A DNA stretch of 64,000 nucleotides from Paralithodes platypus (GCA_032716605.1 CM064509.1:48858230-48922229), one strand, 5' to 3'. Counted from the first letter of the stretch, positions 43,440 to 56,055 are shown. Made by a program: numbers and translations. Notes: generated by a model not told the origin, from the sequence alone.

Positions 43440-43720
43440 ATAAGTTCATTGCTCAATAGGTAGCGTTCTGAGAGTGAGGGTCTGAGTCTAGGTGGTGAGA
43501 CAGTGAAGCACTGGAGCGAAGCAGCTTCAGAGATGTGGCTGCTTCAAGTCGTAGGTGGGCAACCGTACATCTTGCGAAGACAAGATATCGGGGCCTGATT
43601 GTCTCCCAAAGTGTTTCACATGTTTCCTTCCCTAGACTTCAACGAGAGCTCACAGGCTTCGCCGTTCAATGTACAGGCTCTCAACCTAGGGAGTAGTTGG
43701 GAGTAGTTGGAATATAGAAC
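43440..43720 (+). mobile_element. Second probable tRNA-derived SINE
   Basis: TTGCTCAATAGGTAGCGTTC is a good A box and GGGTCTGAGTCTAGG a degenerate B box at tRNA-like spacing. They are followed by a body with a GAAGCAGCTTC hairpin-like motif. It ends where CR1 3' UTR sequence resumes (GAGGATCAAGTGTCC). It is unlike the neighbouring SINE. Confidence 0.5.
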
Positions 43721-44587
43721 AAAAAAATCACTGAGGATCAAGTGTCCAAACAGTGGTTTAGAGTGGGTAAGGGAAAATTGGAAGGGGAACTACTGCCTGG
43801 AACTAATGTCCGTGGCAGGATTAGGATGTTAGTAGGGGACAAATGGGTTAGTAACATAACATCTTTCTTTCGCATATCTGGGAAAAAGAGAGTGACATCC
43901 TAGTAATTTATATACGCAATAATCCTTGATGAGGTGGGAATAAAATAAAGATATTCATTTACAACCGCAGTCAGTCATAGGTTTGATGCAAGATATTTGT
44001 CTAGGTGACGTTTCAAAGAATCAACGGTGCTGCAGTATATAACGTCTCGGGGAAGCCCATCCCTCAAGTTGACAACTCGATTGAAGAAGAAATTCTTAGA
44101 TTTTTGTGAGTTAAAAGATTTACCAACAATTTTGCAACCGTTTCCCCGGGTGTAATTCGATTGGTCGATAGTGAAGCACTTACTACAGTTGATTTAGTCG
44201 ATTCCTTTTATGATTTTGAAAACTTTAATTAAGTCACCTTGTAATCTGCGCTGGGTTAAATGAAATATATTTAATTATCTAAGACGCTCCTCGTATCAAA
44301 CCTCTTTAGGCTAGGTATCATTTTGGTAACTCTACATTCAACTCAATCTTGCTTGTTTATATCTTTTTGGTAGTAAGGGCACCAGGATTGAACACAGTAT
44401 TCCAGAAGAGGGCGGGCTAAGGAATTGTAAAGAGTTAGTATTACTTCTTTGGATTTATGCTCAAATAATCTGCCTATAAAGCCAATTATTTTGTTTGCCT
44501 TCTTAACAACTTCTGTACATTGTTGACTGGGTTTTAGGTTACTCGATATTGTTACTCCCAAATCAGTTTATCTGTCTACACTCTTAA

Positions 44588-45067
44588 CCCTTAATTAGCG
44601 GCTCACCACATAAGTCGAGTTAAATAAAGCTGGACTATGTGGCGGCGCTCGACATAGGTCGAGTGGCAATTTCAGCACGTAATGTTGCTGAGAGAGAGAG
44701 ACAAGTGGTGGCAGGAGACTAGCGAGCGTATGACTGCTCCAGACCACCGCGGCGAACCTACTGACACGAATCTCAGCTCCCTCCTCCCTCTCTCACTCGC
44801 TACATACTGAATTATATGGGGAAAGTACCGAATTACATGCTTTTTCCCCTCGCGTTGCACGGTTATTGCAAGAAAACTAGCCATCATAAAAGGATCGTTA
44901 TGGTGTCATTCGAAAGCTCTGTTTATGCCATTTCAGGGATAGGTACTTGTTTTACGTTCTGGGTCTTATTTAGGCATGAAAATGATCACGTAAACAGCCC
45001 TATTTTGGCTAAAAACACCCCGCTGTGCGGTACATATAAATAAACCGCATAGGCCGCTCGTAAGGTG
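44588..45067 (-). mobile_element. TTAA-flanked MITE, 480-bp family, subfamily A, inside CR1
   Basis: TTAA at 44584..44587 and 45068..45071. The intact CR1 at about 57800 reads TTCTTAAGCTGAGTGCC across the same point, giving the empty site. Reverse orientation relative to 12074..12553. Confidence 0.9.
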
Positions 45068-45962
45068 TTAAGCTGGGTGCCATTCATCAAATAGTTTGCT
45101 TTCTCATATCGGTTTCCGATATGTAGTACTTTAGATTTATCCGCATTGAAACTTATTTGCCAAATTTGGGCCCAACATGACAACTTATCTAGATTGTGTC
45201 GTCAACTTGTTCTTTTGAGAGTATGCTTATTGCATTTTTTGTATCGTCAGCAAATTTTGAAATATGTACAGGCGAGACCCTCATCTATGTCGTTGATGAA
45301 AACTAGGAAGAGAATTGGCCTTAGTACTGATCCCTGGTGTACCCTGCTACTTACATTGGTCTATTTAGATGCCTTACCGTTTATAACTACTCTTTGTTTT
45401 CTGTCACTGAGCCAATTTTCTATCCATTTCAACACACCGTCTTGAATTCCATGCGCTTTTAGTTTTAGCAGTAAACGTTTGTGGGGAACTTTGTCAAAGG
45501 CCTTTTGAATTTCAAGGTATGCAATATCTACAGCTTTACTCTCATCATAGAGGTTGAGGATATCGTGGAAGAAGTCCAAGAGGTTTGTTAATCAGGAGCG
45601 TTTGTTACAAAAGCCGTGTTGAGTATCTTTATGTATGTTGTTTTCCTCTAAGTGAATTACGAGTCTGTCTCTTATGAGTGTTTCTAGCATTTTACATAGA
45701 ACTGAGGTTAAGCTAATTGGACGATAGTTACTGGGTAAGGATTTGCTGCCTTTTTTTAATATCGGTGTTACGTTGGTGAGCTTCCACTGATCAGGCATAG
45801 TCCCAGACTGCAAGGATTTATTGAATAGCAATGTCAGTGGTTTGGAGAGCTCATCCTTAGCGTCCTTTAGAACTCTAGGTAAGATCGTATTAGGTCCGGG
45901 CGATTTATTTACCTTGAGTTTATCTAAAAATGTCAATACTTCTCTCGCTGTAAGTGTCGTGT

Positions 45963-46479
45963 GACTGATCTTCCTCCCTTCTCCTCCCCCCCTCCACCAA
46001 CACCCTGGTATGCTTCTGTGAATAAAATTTGTTCTTCACACCTAATATCTAGGTGGTCATTCATCAATTGTGGCATTTGCTTGAAGCCTATGCACATGTG
46101 GTGCAATTATATTGCTCTACAGTTGAAATCCTTCCCTCCCCGCCAACAACATGTATTTCGAAGACATTGATGTACTTTCCAACTTATTTTGCAAGACTCG
46201 ATTTGTTACCGATATCGGTGCATAGGTGATGTATGCCTATCCATCCACCTCATACAGTTTATGAGTTATAGAAGATATTTATCAGTTCAAATGGACTTAG
46301 CCTAATCCCTGAGCAGTGACACAGAAAATTATAATGTGAAAAAACTAGATGTATTACATATATAATCTTTTTTAACAAGGTTTCACCATTATGCTATATT
46401 GTTGAATAATTCAACTTACATACAACACAGTTTAATACAGTACAAATTGTCTAACAACAAAATTACATTAACAGTCATC
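45963..46479. other. Unclassified intron 4 sequence
   Basis: Begins with a C-rich tract; nothing else recognised. Confidence 0.45.
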
Positions 46480-47112
46480 TTCTCTCAATATTCTTCTTTT
46501 CTCCTAACCTCTCTTGGAAAGATCATAATTATTACCACACTTGCTAAAAACGCTTCCCAGAAGTTAGGTGTTCCCAACCGTCTCCGTGGGTTCCTCACCC
46601 GCACTTCTTTCTCTGTACAGGGGTACAGAGCACCCATACCCATGTATCGAGTATTGTTCGCATGTGTGGGGAGGCTCCACCCATACCGCACTTTTCGAAA
46701 GGTCAAGAGCATTATGTCTCATCAAATGCTCTTCCCTACAATCTCTCTCTACACTCTGCATTGTTGCATCTCTCTCACTTTTTACCACTATTACAATTAT
46801 CAGTGTTCTTCAGAGCTTCCACAGTATATACCTCCTCCTTTAAGGAGAGTGGGGGTCACCTGCTTCTCAACACACTCCCACCCCTATTCTGTCAAACTCT
46901 CTAACCAAAGACTGAACCAATTTTCCCTGTCTTTCTTCTCCTCAACAAGCAAGCTTTGAAACTCTCTCCCTCAATCTGTATTCCCCTTGTCCTATAATAT
47001 TTAAACTCCTCCAAGCTCTAAGTGCCTTGAATTTGGCTCTCTGCCACTCTTTCAACTTTGAAGGAGACAAATGTTACAGTCAGTATTGCCTTTTGTCTCC
47101 TCCTAACACATA
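46480..47112 (+). pseudogene. BS-like LINE C-terminal fragment
   Basis: + strand, broken over three frames: AKNASQKLGVPNRLRGFLT, CIEYCSHVWGGSTHTALFE, ASLSLFYHYYNYQCSSELP-like and SHPYSVKLSNQRLNQFSLSF. The family tail (CAACTTTGAAGGAGACAAAT) ends near 47110. Confidence 0.8.
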
Positions 47113-48583
47113 CAAATAAAAATTGCACTTAAATCATTCGAGGGTGACTTCAAATGCTGTGCACATATATACACCTTCAACTTGTATTTAGCGGGTCTTG
47201 ATATATTTAATGTTGGCACATGTTGATATAGCGTTGTTGATAATCTGAATACTATCTAGTTTGCTTATGTCAATAGCTATAGTACTAAAGAACAACGATG
47301 TCTAATATTATACAGTTATAAAACAAATCAGTGGTTCCATACACAACTTCTTGTCACCTCATCATCATGTCTAAGCCTGAATGATTTACACTAACTGATC
47401 TACTAAAACAGTGAAGCATAGCCTAAGAACATAATGTGTCTTGATTCAATCTATAAGTGTACTGAGTTTGGTTGACTTGAATCCCCACCCTCCACCTCAC
47501 CAACACCACAACTGATTCAATATCGGCAGTTGTTTCATCGCTATTCTTAAGTAAGATTATTAATTATTATATATTATCCTGTGAAATGATTAAAGAATGT
47601 GTAAATATAAAATTGAGACTTATGACTAATGTTTTCTTAGTATATTTTCCAAGATTTTGTCTTGGTTCCAAGAATGCGAGAAAAGGAAATATTAAAAAAA
47701 CAAAACAAGGAGATAAATATGTTTAAGCCTCTCAAAGTTTAAAATGGATTGAAAAAACCTTGCATAACACGTTGAGAAGGATCTTGGAAGAAAGTATTTT
47801 TTTAGCAGTAGAGCAGCTTAAAGATACACGGAACTATAAAAGCTAGACAGAGGGGAGAACAGAGAAGCAATATATGACTGAAAACAATGAAGCAGGATGA
47901 AACTAATATATTTATATGTGAACAATATGCCCAGGAAGAGTTAGATTGGATCTAGCACTCCAGGGATAATTCAACCAAATTTAAATACAATTCTATATTC
48001 CTACTTCTACCACCAGGCAGAGGCTTAAAGCCAGTAGATTTAATCGCTCAAGACAGTGAAGCCAAGAGGTCTCCTTCCATATTGTGAGACACTGCGACTA
48101 GAATATGATTTTATATTCGAATAAATGACGGATTCATATACAGTATAACAGGCTACAACATAGTCAACAGGCAAGAGTATAGATACTATCAACACGGGAC
48201 TGGAGTTCTCGCAGAGAGGTTCCAGTCAAGCTGTTATTCTTGACTTACAGTGTGTTGGCTTAATAATCCAATAGGGGTGATATAAAAAAACGTATCGAGT
48301 CAGTATTGGCCAATGTTTTACATGGACAAAAGAGCAGAAAACAAATACAATAAATGGGTGAAATATAACAGAGGGCAATTTAATAATGTTGACACTTAAG
48401 AAATAGTATATATAATTTAATAATGGTTAAAGAAAAATATTTACAAGAAGGGAGATAAACTACCATTCTATAGTGTTGCATGTATTATTAAAAGAATTAA
48501 ATGCAAGAAAAAAACAGATTGATAGAACATACAGTAGCAGATGGGATACTTTGCAAGTACTTTGACAAGTGAGTCGGTGAAAA
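47113..48583. other. Unclassified AT-rich intron 4 sequence
   Basis: About 1.5 kb with no supported gene or repeat. Confidence 0.45.
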
Positions 48584-48585
48584 TG

Positions 48586-48622
<37 letters not shown>
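48584..48622. repeat. (TA)n microsatellite
   Basis: About 19 TA units. Confidence 0.95.
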
Positions 48623-48627
<5 letters not shown>

Positions 48628-48629
48628 CG

Positions 48630-48975
48630 GGTGGATGGGATTCGCTAGTTTTGGTCAGCAACCCATCTAGGGGAGACAACCTTATAAAATGTGGGTTGAT
48701 GCGACTCGTCAGCCTTAGTTGGGCGGCAACCCATCTAGGGGAGTAAACCTGATACAAATCGGTACTGCTTACATAAGGGTGAAGCAGGTTAGTGGATGGA
48801 CTAGCCGATCACCACTGTAGAAAAAAAATGCTCAAAAGATACATAGAGGGCCTCGGGGTCGGACGGGTCCTAGATTGACTGGTCAATCCTGTAAGTCCTT
48901 TAGTAAACTGGCATGGGTTATCCCTCTTACAGGGGATAGGTCCACTTGGGGGCCTTCTGTGTATGGCCACCCTCA
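48630..48975 (+). mobile_element. Possible LINE 5' region with a duplicated module
   Basis: GCAACCCATCTAGGGGAG occurs twice (about 48658 and 48728), each preceded by GGGTTGATG/GGGTGGATG...TTCG/CTCGTCAGC-type sequence. Repetitive character and position suggest the 5' UTR of an RTE-like element, but no coding evidence links it. Confidence 0.3.
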
Positions 48976-48979
48976 TTAA

Positions 48980-49462
48980 CCCCTAACTATCGGCGCGCAA
49001 CATAAGTCGAGTATAATAAATCTGGACTATCTGGCGACGCGCGACATAGGTCGTGTGGCAATTTCAGCACGTAATGTTGCTGAGAGAGAGAGACAAGTGG
49101 TGGCAGGAGAGTAGCGAGCGTATGACTGCTCCAGACCACCGCGGCGAACCTACTGACACGAATCCCACCTCCTCCCTCCCTCTCTCTCTCACTCGCTACA
49201 TACTGAATTGTATGGGGAAAGTACCGAATTACATGCTTTTTGCACTCGTGTTGCGCGGTTGTTGCAAGAAAACTAGTGGTCATAAAAGGATCGTTGTGGT
49301 GTCATTGAAAAGCTCTGTTTATGCCCTTTCAGGGATAGATACTTGTTTTACGCTCTGGGTCTTATTTAGGCATGAAAATGATCACGTAAACAGACCTATT
49401 TTGGGTAAAAACACCCCGCTGGTGGCTACATATTATATACCGCCTAGGCCGCTCTTAAGGTG
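48980..49462 (-). mobile_element. TTAA-flanked MITE, 480-bp family, subfamily B
   Basis: TTAA at 48976..48979 and 49463..49466. Ends CCCCTAACTATCGGCGCGCA and ...GGCCGCTCTTAAGGTG. Closest to 32880..33360 (shared CCACCAGCGGGG, read in reverse). Confidence 0.87.
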
Positions 49463-50334
49463 TTAAGGGGAGTAAGGCATCTGGTAATATATATATATAT
49501 ATATTCATCTTTTCTTGGATGATTCTGAGTCCTAATCCTCTCTCAGCACCCCTCCCTCTCTTACTTATGTCATTGTTGTAATCTCTTCTAAGGATGTACT
49601 ACCTGCTTGGCATAATACCAAGAAGGCATGCGAACCTGATGGTGTTCCTCCTGTTGTATTAAACAACTGTTCTTTCTTTTCTGACTCCCTGCCTAGGCCA
49701 ACTCTCTCGTCTCTGTCTTTCCTCTAACGTCCTTCCTTCTTGCTAGAAGTTTGCTCTCATTCAACCTATCCCAAAGAAGGGTGACTGCTCTCAGCCCTCC
49801 AACTATTGTCCAATTGCACTAATATCTTGCACCTCTAAAGTTTTTGAAACTATTCTTACCTCAAAATTTCTTAAGCATCTGTCTTCCCATAATATACTTT
49901 CAAATCACCTGTATGGTTTCATTAAGTGCTGCTCTACTAGTGATGTTCTCTATTATCTTATTAACTTTTGGTTATCCTCCTTTCGGGACTTCAGTGAGAC
50001 CTTCTCTATTGCACTAGACATGTCAAAAGCCTTCGATAAAGTCTGGCACAACTCTCTAATTTCTAAACTACCCTCCTTTGGTTTCTATTTCTCTATCTGT
50101 CTTTATCTCTAAAATCCTTTCTGGCCGTTCCATAGCTGCAGTTGTAGATGGCCATCGCTCACTTTCTCATCCTATCAACTCCGGTGTTCCTCAGGGTTCT
50201 GTCCTGTCTTCAGTTCTCTTTACAATATGCATTAATGATTTCCTCAACAATATTTATAATCATATCCACTAATATGCTGATGACTTTACCTTTCACTATT
50301 CATCTAATTTTCCACAACGACCCAGCATGCAATA

Positions 50335-51692
50335 GGAGCGTTCAATCAGTGGACACAGTTGCCAGATGTCACCAGATTCTTTAATTTATCACGAATAAAA
50401 TAATAAAATGTGAACATTGCTAATACTTAATATATCTCTTTTGTTGTGATTTCAAAACATCAAGTATAATTTTAGATTCATTTTTCCTACATTATGGTGT
50501 TTAACAGATACCTCTAATGGATATATATTGTATTAGGTACATTTTTATGTTTACTTGTAGAGTATAATATTGTATACAGAACATGCTGATTGGTTGTTGA
50601 TTGATTTGTGTTGATAAAGTTGAGATATCTTCATTATTCCATATACATTATTGAAACTCTAAAATTGTAAGCAATTTTAATGATAATGTGATAATCTAAA
50701 GTTATATACAAACCCTGAGAGCTAAAATATAGCACATATAACACATTAATAACATAGATATTATAAAGTGAACACAAGCGAAATAAAAACTAATAAAGCC
50801 AACAAGTAAGCGAGATTTGTAGATTGACCGAGTCTCGGCTTTCATCTCACCCGCCTTAGCCAATCACAAGCCTCTGGATTTTTAACATATGCAGTGGCTT
50901 CTTAACACCAGGGTAAGTCACTACGGTGTTGACAAGTTAGGATATCAGCCCCTGATTGGCTGATAGGCATGAGAACTCAGCCGTCTCAGCAGGCAGTCTC
51001 CTCTCTGGCTTAGTGATTTTTCACGTTTTTATTTTGTCTGTGTTCACTTTATAATATTTACGTTAATAGTGTATTTTATGTGACATATTTTATACCACGG
51101 TGTTCGAATATCACTCTAGAACATGACTCAATTGTTGAAAATGCTCATAATTAAAATATTAAAAAAATAGATATGAAATAATGAAGTTATCATGATTTAC
51201 TAACCATACTCGTATCCATTAGCCAATCAACAGCCTCTATAAAAATGAGCTGCTTCTCAAGTCCTGCAGTCCTGTTCAGAGAAAAATATGAAACTGAATG
51301 AAATGTCAATTTATTCATAAAAGTGTTGTTTAATTTAGATACCACTATTATAAATATATCATTAGCATACGAAACAAGGTAAATCATATACAATTTATAT
51401 TTTGCAACCAGTATTTACCATTTTGTAATGGATTTATTTTACAACACAATATTTTTTCCGGCTATCTTATTTTAAATATACAATAAAGTAGTGAGCCAAA
51501 ATATATAAGATAATATTATAATATATATGAAGAATATATAAGATTACAACCGCTTGTCATAAGACTATTAACTTCAGGAAAAATCGACAAATAATTTAGA
51601 AACTGACACCCTTCTTAGTCTTGTTCACATTTTATTACGATAATTGGCGAATCTGGTGAAATCTGGCAAGCTTGTATACAGATTGAACGCTC
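50335..51692. mobile_element. TA-flanked non-autonomous DNA element (1358 bp)
   Basis: TA duplicated at 50333..50334 and 51693..51694. Terminal inverted repeats of ~43 bp: GGAGCGTTCAATCAGTGGAC on the left and GAGCGTTCAATCTGTATACA inward from the right, both continuing to TTGCCAGAT(T/G)TCACCAGATTC. An inner pair of inverted repeats (50739..50790 and 51024..51074) lies within. No transposase; frames are short and AT-driven. It inserted into the LINE RT-to-C-terminal junction. Confidence 0.82.
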
Positions 51693-52289
51693 TACTCCAA
51701 ACTCACGTTATGAGGCTATAGCACTCTTATCTTCTGGTCTATAAAACTATCTCCAATTGGGGCTGAGATAAACTTATTGATTTCAATTATTCCAAAACCC
51801 AATTACTCCATCTATCTACTCGTCACGATTTTCCACAAGACAATCCCTTAATCTTCAATAGTACACATACCAACACTTAATCTTCTCTTAGTATTCTTGG
51901 TGTTTCAATTTCTCCTGAATTTTCTTGAAAAGATCATATTATTACTTTTGCTAAAACAGCTTCCCATAGGTTACGTGTGTTCAACTGTCTGTGGGTTCTT
52001 CACACCCGCACAACTTTTTGCTCTGTATAAAGGCACAGTGCGCCCATGTATTGAGTATTGTTCGCATGTGTGGGGAGGTTTTATCAACACCGCACTTCTC
52101 GAAAGGGTAGAATCAAAAGCATTTTATCTCATCAACTCACTTCCTCCTACTAATTCCCTTATATCTCTCTCTACACGCTGTTGCATCTCTCTCACTCTTC
52201 TACTGCTATTACAATAAACAAGGGTTCTTCAGAGCTTTCTCTGTGTACACATTCTCCCTTACGGAGAGTGGGAGGCACCTGCCTTTTAA

Positions 52290-52726
52290 CCCGTGGAGCC
52301 CCGCCTAGTTTTTTATTTTTTGTTCACCAGAACCCGGCCCGTTTTCAAAAAATGGTTTTATTCCAGAAACAATAGCGAATGGGTTAGGAATGAAGGAAAA
52401 ACCACGAAAAACCGCTCAAAAAGCTTAAAAAATGGTCCTACAGAGCCCCCGAAAACGTATTTTACAAGAGTAAAAAATTGAAGGCAATTTCCCCAAAAAA
52501 CAGGTTATTGCGCGCTTACGCGCACGCACGTGGACTTTGAGAGTTTTCAACCATCGGCACGGTTGCGTGGGATACGTACACAGTTCCCATACAAATCTGA
52601 GCCCTCTCGAGTGGCTACACCTGAGGTTACGGTCGGAGCAATTAGGGTGACTCGTCAGACGCGTCGCTGGGGCTGTGCGTTACATACATAGGCGACGCGC
52701 CAGACGCGTCGCTGGGGCGGGACGGG
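52290..52726. mobile_element. TTAA-flanked MITE (family C, 437 bp) inside the LINE
   Basis: TTAA at 52286..52289 and 52727..52730. Ends CCCGTGGAGCCCCGCC and, inward from the right, CCCGTCCCGCCCCAGC. Opposite orientation to 41524..41944. Contains two GACGCGTCGCTGGGG modules near its right end. Confidence 0.85.
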
Positions 52727-52970
52727 TTAACACACTACCTCCCCTATTCTGTCCAACTCTCTAACTAAAGAATGAACCGATTTTTCCAGTTTTATTCTAC
52801 TCAACTAGTAAGCTTTGGAACTCTCTCCCTCTATCTATCTGTCTTTCCCTCATCCTATGACTTAAATTGCTTCAAGCTCCGTGTGTCCAGACATTTTGAC
52901 TAACATGCCTTTCAACTTTGGGGGAGACACTTGTTACAGACAGCTTTGCCTTTTATCTTTCGGCATATGG

Positions 52971-55900
52971 TTGTGGCGACTCCACCGCTCTCTATTTTGT
53001 GGCGCAGATAGCCTCTGGAGGTTGGGATTGGGAATCCCACCGAAAGAATAAATTCCTACGTATGGATCAGCAAGCCTCAGAGATGGGCCCTTTGCCTGCC
53101 AGGGGTCCAGTACAGTCAGACAGGCATGTATGGCTGTTTGGAATGGAAGTAGTAAATGTATTTAAGACAGGAAGATTTGATGTTCTTGGTATATGTGGAC
53201 AAAAAATGAAAGGAAATGAACAAAAATAGTGGAATGGTGTACACTGGTAAGGACAGGAATGGGTGTAAATGAAAGAGGTAAGGAAGCAGTTGGTCTTCTA
53301 ATGAATGAGAAATGGAGTAAAGCAATACATGGGTATGAATATGTTAATTCAAGGTGAATGTTTGTGAAGTTTATGTTTGAAAAGGTGAAAGTAGTGGTTG
53401 TGGTAGCATATGCAACCTGTGACGAATATGACAGGGATGTGAGAGACATATTCTGGAACACATTGAATGAAGTGATAGATAGAATGCCAGTAGGTTATAT
53501 AATGAATGTTTTAGGTGACTTGAATGTAAGAGTTGGCAATGGTTCGAAGAATGACATCATTGGTGGTTTTGGTGTACCAGGTGAAAATGACAATGGATAA
53601 AGACTGAAGGATATGTGTAATGAAAGAAAGTTGTGCATATGTAATCATTTGTTTAAGCATATAGATGTTCATACATATACAATGTATATGTATTGAAAGA
53701 CAGGATTATAGAAGTTTGACTGATTGTGTTGGTAGAAAGAGGAATGATTGGTGATGTAGCCTAAGTGATACAAAAGCAGTGAGAGGTTTGAGTGGAGGAC
53801 TGTCTGATCATATGATTGTGCTATGCAAGGTAAATTTGAGAGGAGCGTGGAAGAAAGATAGGAGAAGGAATTGTAATGCTGAAAGAATAACAATCGAAAT
53901 AATTAAAAATCAGGATGTAGCAGAAGAATACAGCTGAAAGTGCATGGAAGCTATATAAGGACTGCCTGGTGAAGAATGCAAAGAATATACCGGTATGTGG
54001 TGTGTGCAAGATCAGAAATGGGACAGCATGGTGTGATAAAGAAATGAAAGAAGCTGTGGATGGTAAAATAAGTAAATGGCTTATGTGGATGGAGAATATG
54101 AACTGTGGAGAAAATAAAAAAGAAGTACAAGGAGAGCATCAGCAAAGTAAAGATATTAGTTAAGGAAAAGAAAGAGAAAGCAAATGAGGATTTAGGAAAG
54201 AAAATAAATGAAAACTTTGCAGAGAATAAGTAACTATTTTAGAAGGAAGTGCTTAAATGTAGGAGAAAATGTGGTTAGACATGTGACCATGTGAAAGATG
54301 AAAGAGGAAATGTGATTAAAGATGTACAACAAATAAGGGAGATATGCAAGGAGTATTTTGAAGGACTAATGAGTGGAAATGGAAACAGCAGTTGTAATTG
54401 ATAGAGGTCTGTTAGATGTGTCACGTGTGAGGGAACATATCTAGAGTTGAATTAGCGAATGCAGATAAGGAGTTGAAAAATGGAAAAGCTGCTGGTGTAG
54501 ATGAAATACAGCGTGAAATAATAAGGAATGGAGGTGAAGCAACAATTAATTGACTGTGGAAATTATGTTCAAAAGCTTGGAAAAATGGAGTTGTGTCAGT
54601 GGACTGGAAGAGAGGATTGATAGTCCCGTTGTATAAAGGTAAAGGTGAACGAAATGAATGTGAGTGTTACAGAGGTATCAGTCTGTTGAGTGTGGTTGGT
54701 AAAGTATATGCGAGAATTGTGATTGACAGAGTGAAATAAATTACCGATGGAAAAGTGAGAGATTACATTTTAAGATAGACAAATGTAATCTCTCACTTTT
54801 CCAAGGTGAATTTCGAAGTGGAAGAGGATGTGTGGATCAGATGTTTGCAGTGAGGCAGATGATAGAGAAGGCATGTGAAACAGATAAGAGGGTATACATG
54901 GCATTTATAGATCTTGAAAAAGCAAATGGAAAAGTTAATAGAGAAGGATTATGAATTTTGTTTAGAGCAGCATGATGTAAAAAACAATTTGTTGAATGCT
55001 ATGAAGAGTTTTTATGACGGTAGTGAAGCATGTGTAAGAATAATTGGCGCATTAAGTGAGTGTGCAGTATGTGTGATGTCGCCCTGGTTGTTTAATATCT
55101 ACAATTCTACAATATGGATGGGGTAATGAGAGAAGTCAAAGACAGAACAAGAAGAAAGGGAGTATGAGATGCTGAGTGATGGGAACATAATGACTGTTAT
55201 TAGTGTGTTGTATGCAGATGACGCAGTATTATGTGCTGAGGGTGAGAATGACCTGTGCCAGATAGTGGAGATATTTGTGGAAGTATGTGAAAGACGAGGA
55301 ATAAAAGTAATTGTAAATAAAAGCAAAGTAATGATATAAGAAAGAGGAGGAGACACTGTGTGCAATTTAAGGAGAAATAGAGAACAGCTTAAACTAGTAA
55401 AAGAGTTTATGTATCTGTGAGCCATGATTGAGAAAAGGGAAAATGTGCAAGAGAAATAGAACACAGAGTAATACAAGGAAGCAAGGTAGCTGGAACAATG
55501 AAAGCCTTGTTTAGCAGCAGAAACTTGAGTATGGAAGCAGTGAGAGGATTGCATGAGGGTGTGTTGGTGCCGACATTGATGTATGGATGTGAAACTCTGG
55601 TATGGCATAAAAACGAGAAGTCACGAGTAAGAGCAGTTGAAATGAATTTGCTAAGATATGCATGTGGGTTTCGAAGAATAAACAAAGTAACAGGAGTGAA
55701 CATATGGGAGGCATGTGGAGTTAAGAAGTCAGTAGAGCAAAAGGTTGAAGGAAGCGTTTTCAGATGGTATGGCCACGTGACAAGCATGCCAGAAGAAAGA
55801 ATAGTTAAATGAATCTGTCAGTGAAGTGGAAGGGAGAAGAAGGCGTGGAAAGCCGAGAAGATGGTATGATATGGTGTCAAAATGTGTGTCAAAGTGTGAA

Positions 55901-56055
55901 AAGGGAAGGGTTGAAGCAAAATAATTAGCAAATGACAGGGATGAATGGAGGAAGTTTGTTAGAGAGAGTACATGAAGGTCTCTTGACCCTTTTAAATGAC
56001 AAACCTGGAAGGTCTTTATCCCAGATGTTGATGTGAAGAGATGTTGATGTGTTGA
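52971..56055 (+). mobile_element. RTE-like LINE, endonuclease to C-terminus, decayed
   Basis: + strand. The 5' part reads ...GGTTGGGATTGGGAATCCCA, then endonuclease pieces (KFMFEKVKVVVVVAYATCD, YIMNVLGDLNVRVGNGSKND). The RT follows: LKNGKAAGVDEIQ, WKRGLIVPLYKGKGERNE, YRGISLLSVVGKVYARIVID, then VLYADDAVLCAEGEN near 55203. The C-terminal domain (55498..55812) holds EGVLVPTLMYGCETLVWH and RWYGHVTSMPEERIVK. Many stops and shifts are present. The 3' end is a short TTGATG/TGTTGATGTGAAG repeat (about 56020..56060), as in RTE-type tails. It directly abuts the next LINE. Clade assignment is from motif memory only. Confidence 0.75.
54749..54802. repeat. Perfect 22-bp hairpin in the RTE-like RT region
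   Basis: Arms 54749..54770 and 54781..54802 are exact reverse complements around TAAGATAGAC. The duplication interrupts RT coding sequence between VKxITDG and the GxFRSGRG-like segment. Confidence 0.92.

Larger units (their letters stand above)
43168..45962 (-). mobile_element. CR1-like LINE, RT and 3' region, interrupted
   Basis: Minus-strand CR1 copy of the same family as 57168..58430. The 3' untranslated part lies at 43720..43960, with its distal end at 43168..43197 displaced by SINE insertions. Coding fragments run to 45962: NKSPGPNTILPRVLKDAKDE, SNYRPISLTSVLCKMLETL, IQKAFDKVPHKRLLLKLKAH and VRSWCPYYQ-type tail. The copy is broken by stops, by a missing stretch around the FADD motif and by a 480-bp TTAA element (44588..45067). 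5'-truncated, no endonuclease. Confidence 0.85.
49530..52970 (+). mobile_element. BS-like LINE (RT to 3' end), interrupted by two DNA elements
   Basis: + strand copy of the family at 6395..9298. The RT part at 49560..50334 has ALDMSKAFDKVWHN, GVPQGSVLSSVLFTICINDF and an intact YADD near 50273..50290, with several stops. A 1358-bp TA-flanked element follows. The C-terminal region (51693..52289: CIEYCSHVWGGFINTALLE) is cut by a 437-bp TTAA element. The last part (52731..52970) holds LWNSLP-type coding and the 3' tail ending near GGGGGAGACACTTGTTAC. Joining the pieces conceptually follows family order. It has no endonuclease part, so it is 5'-truncated near a TA microsatellite at 49487..49504. 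Confidence 0.83.
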
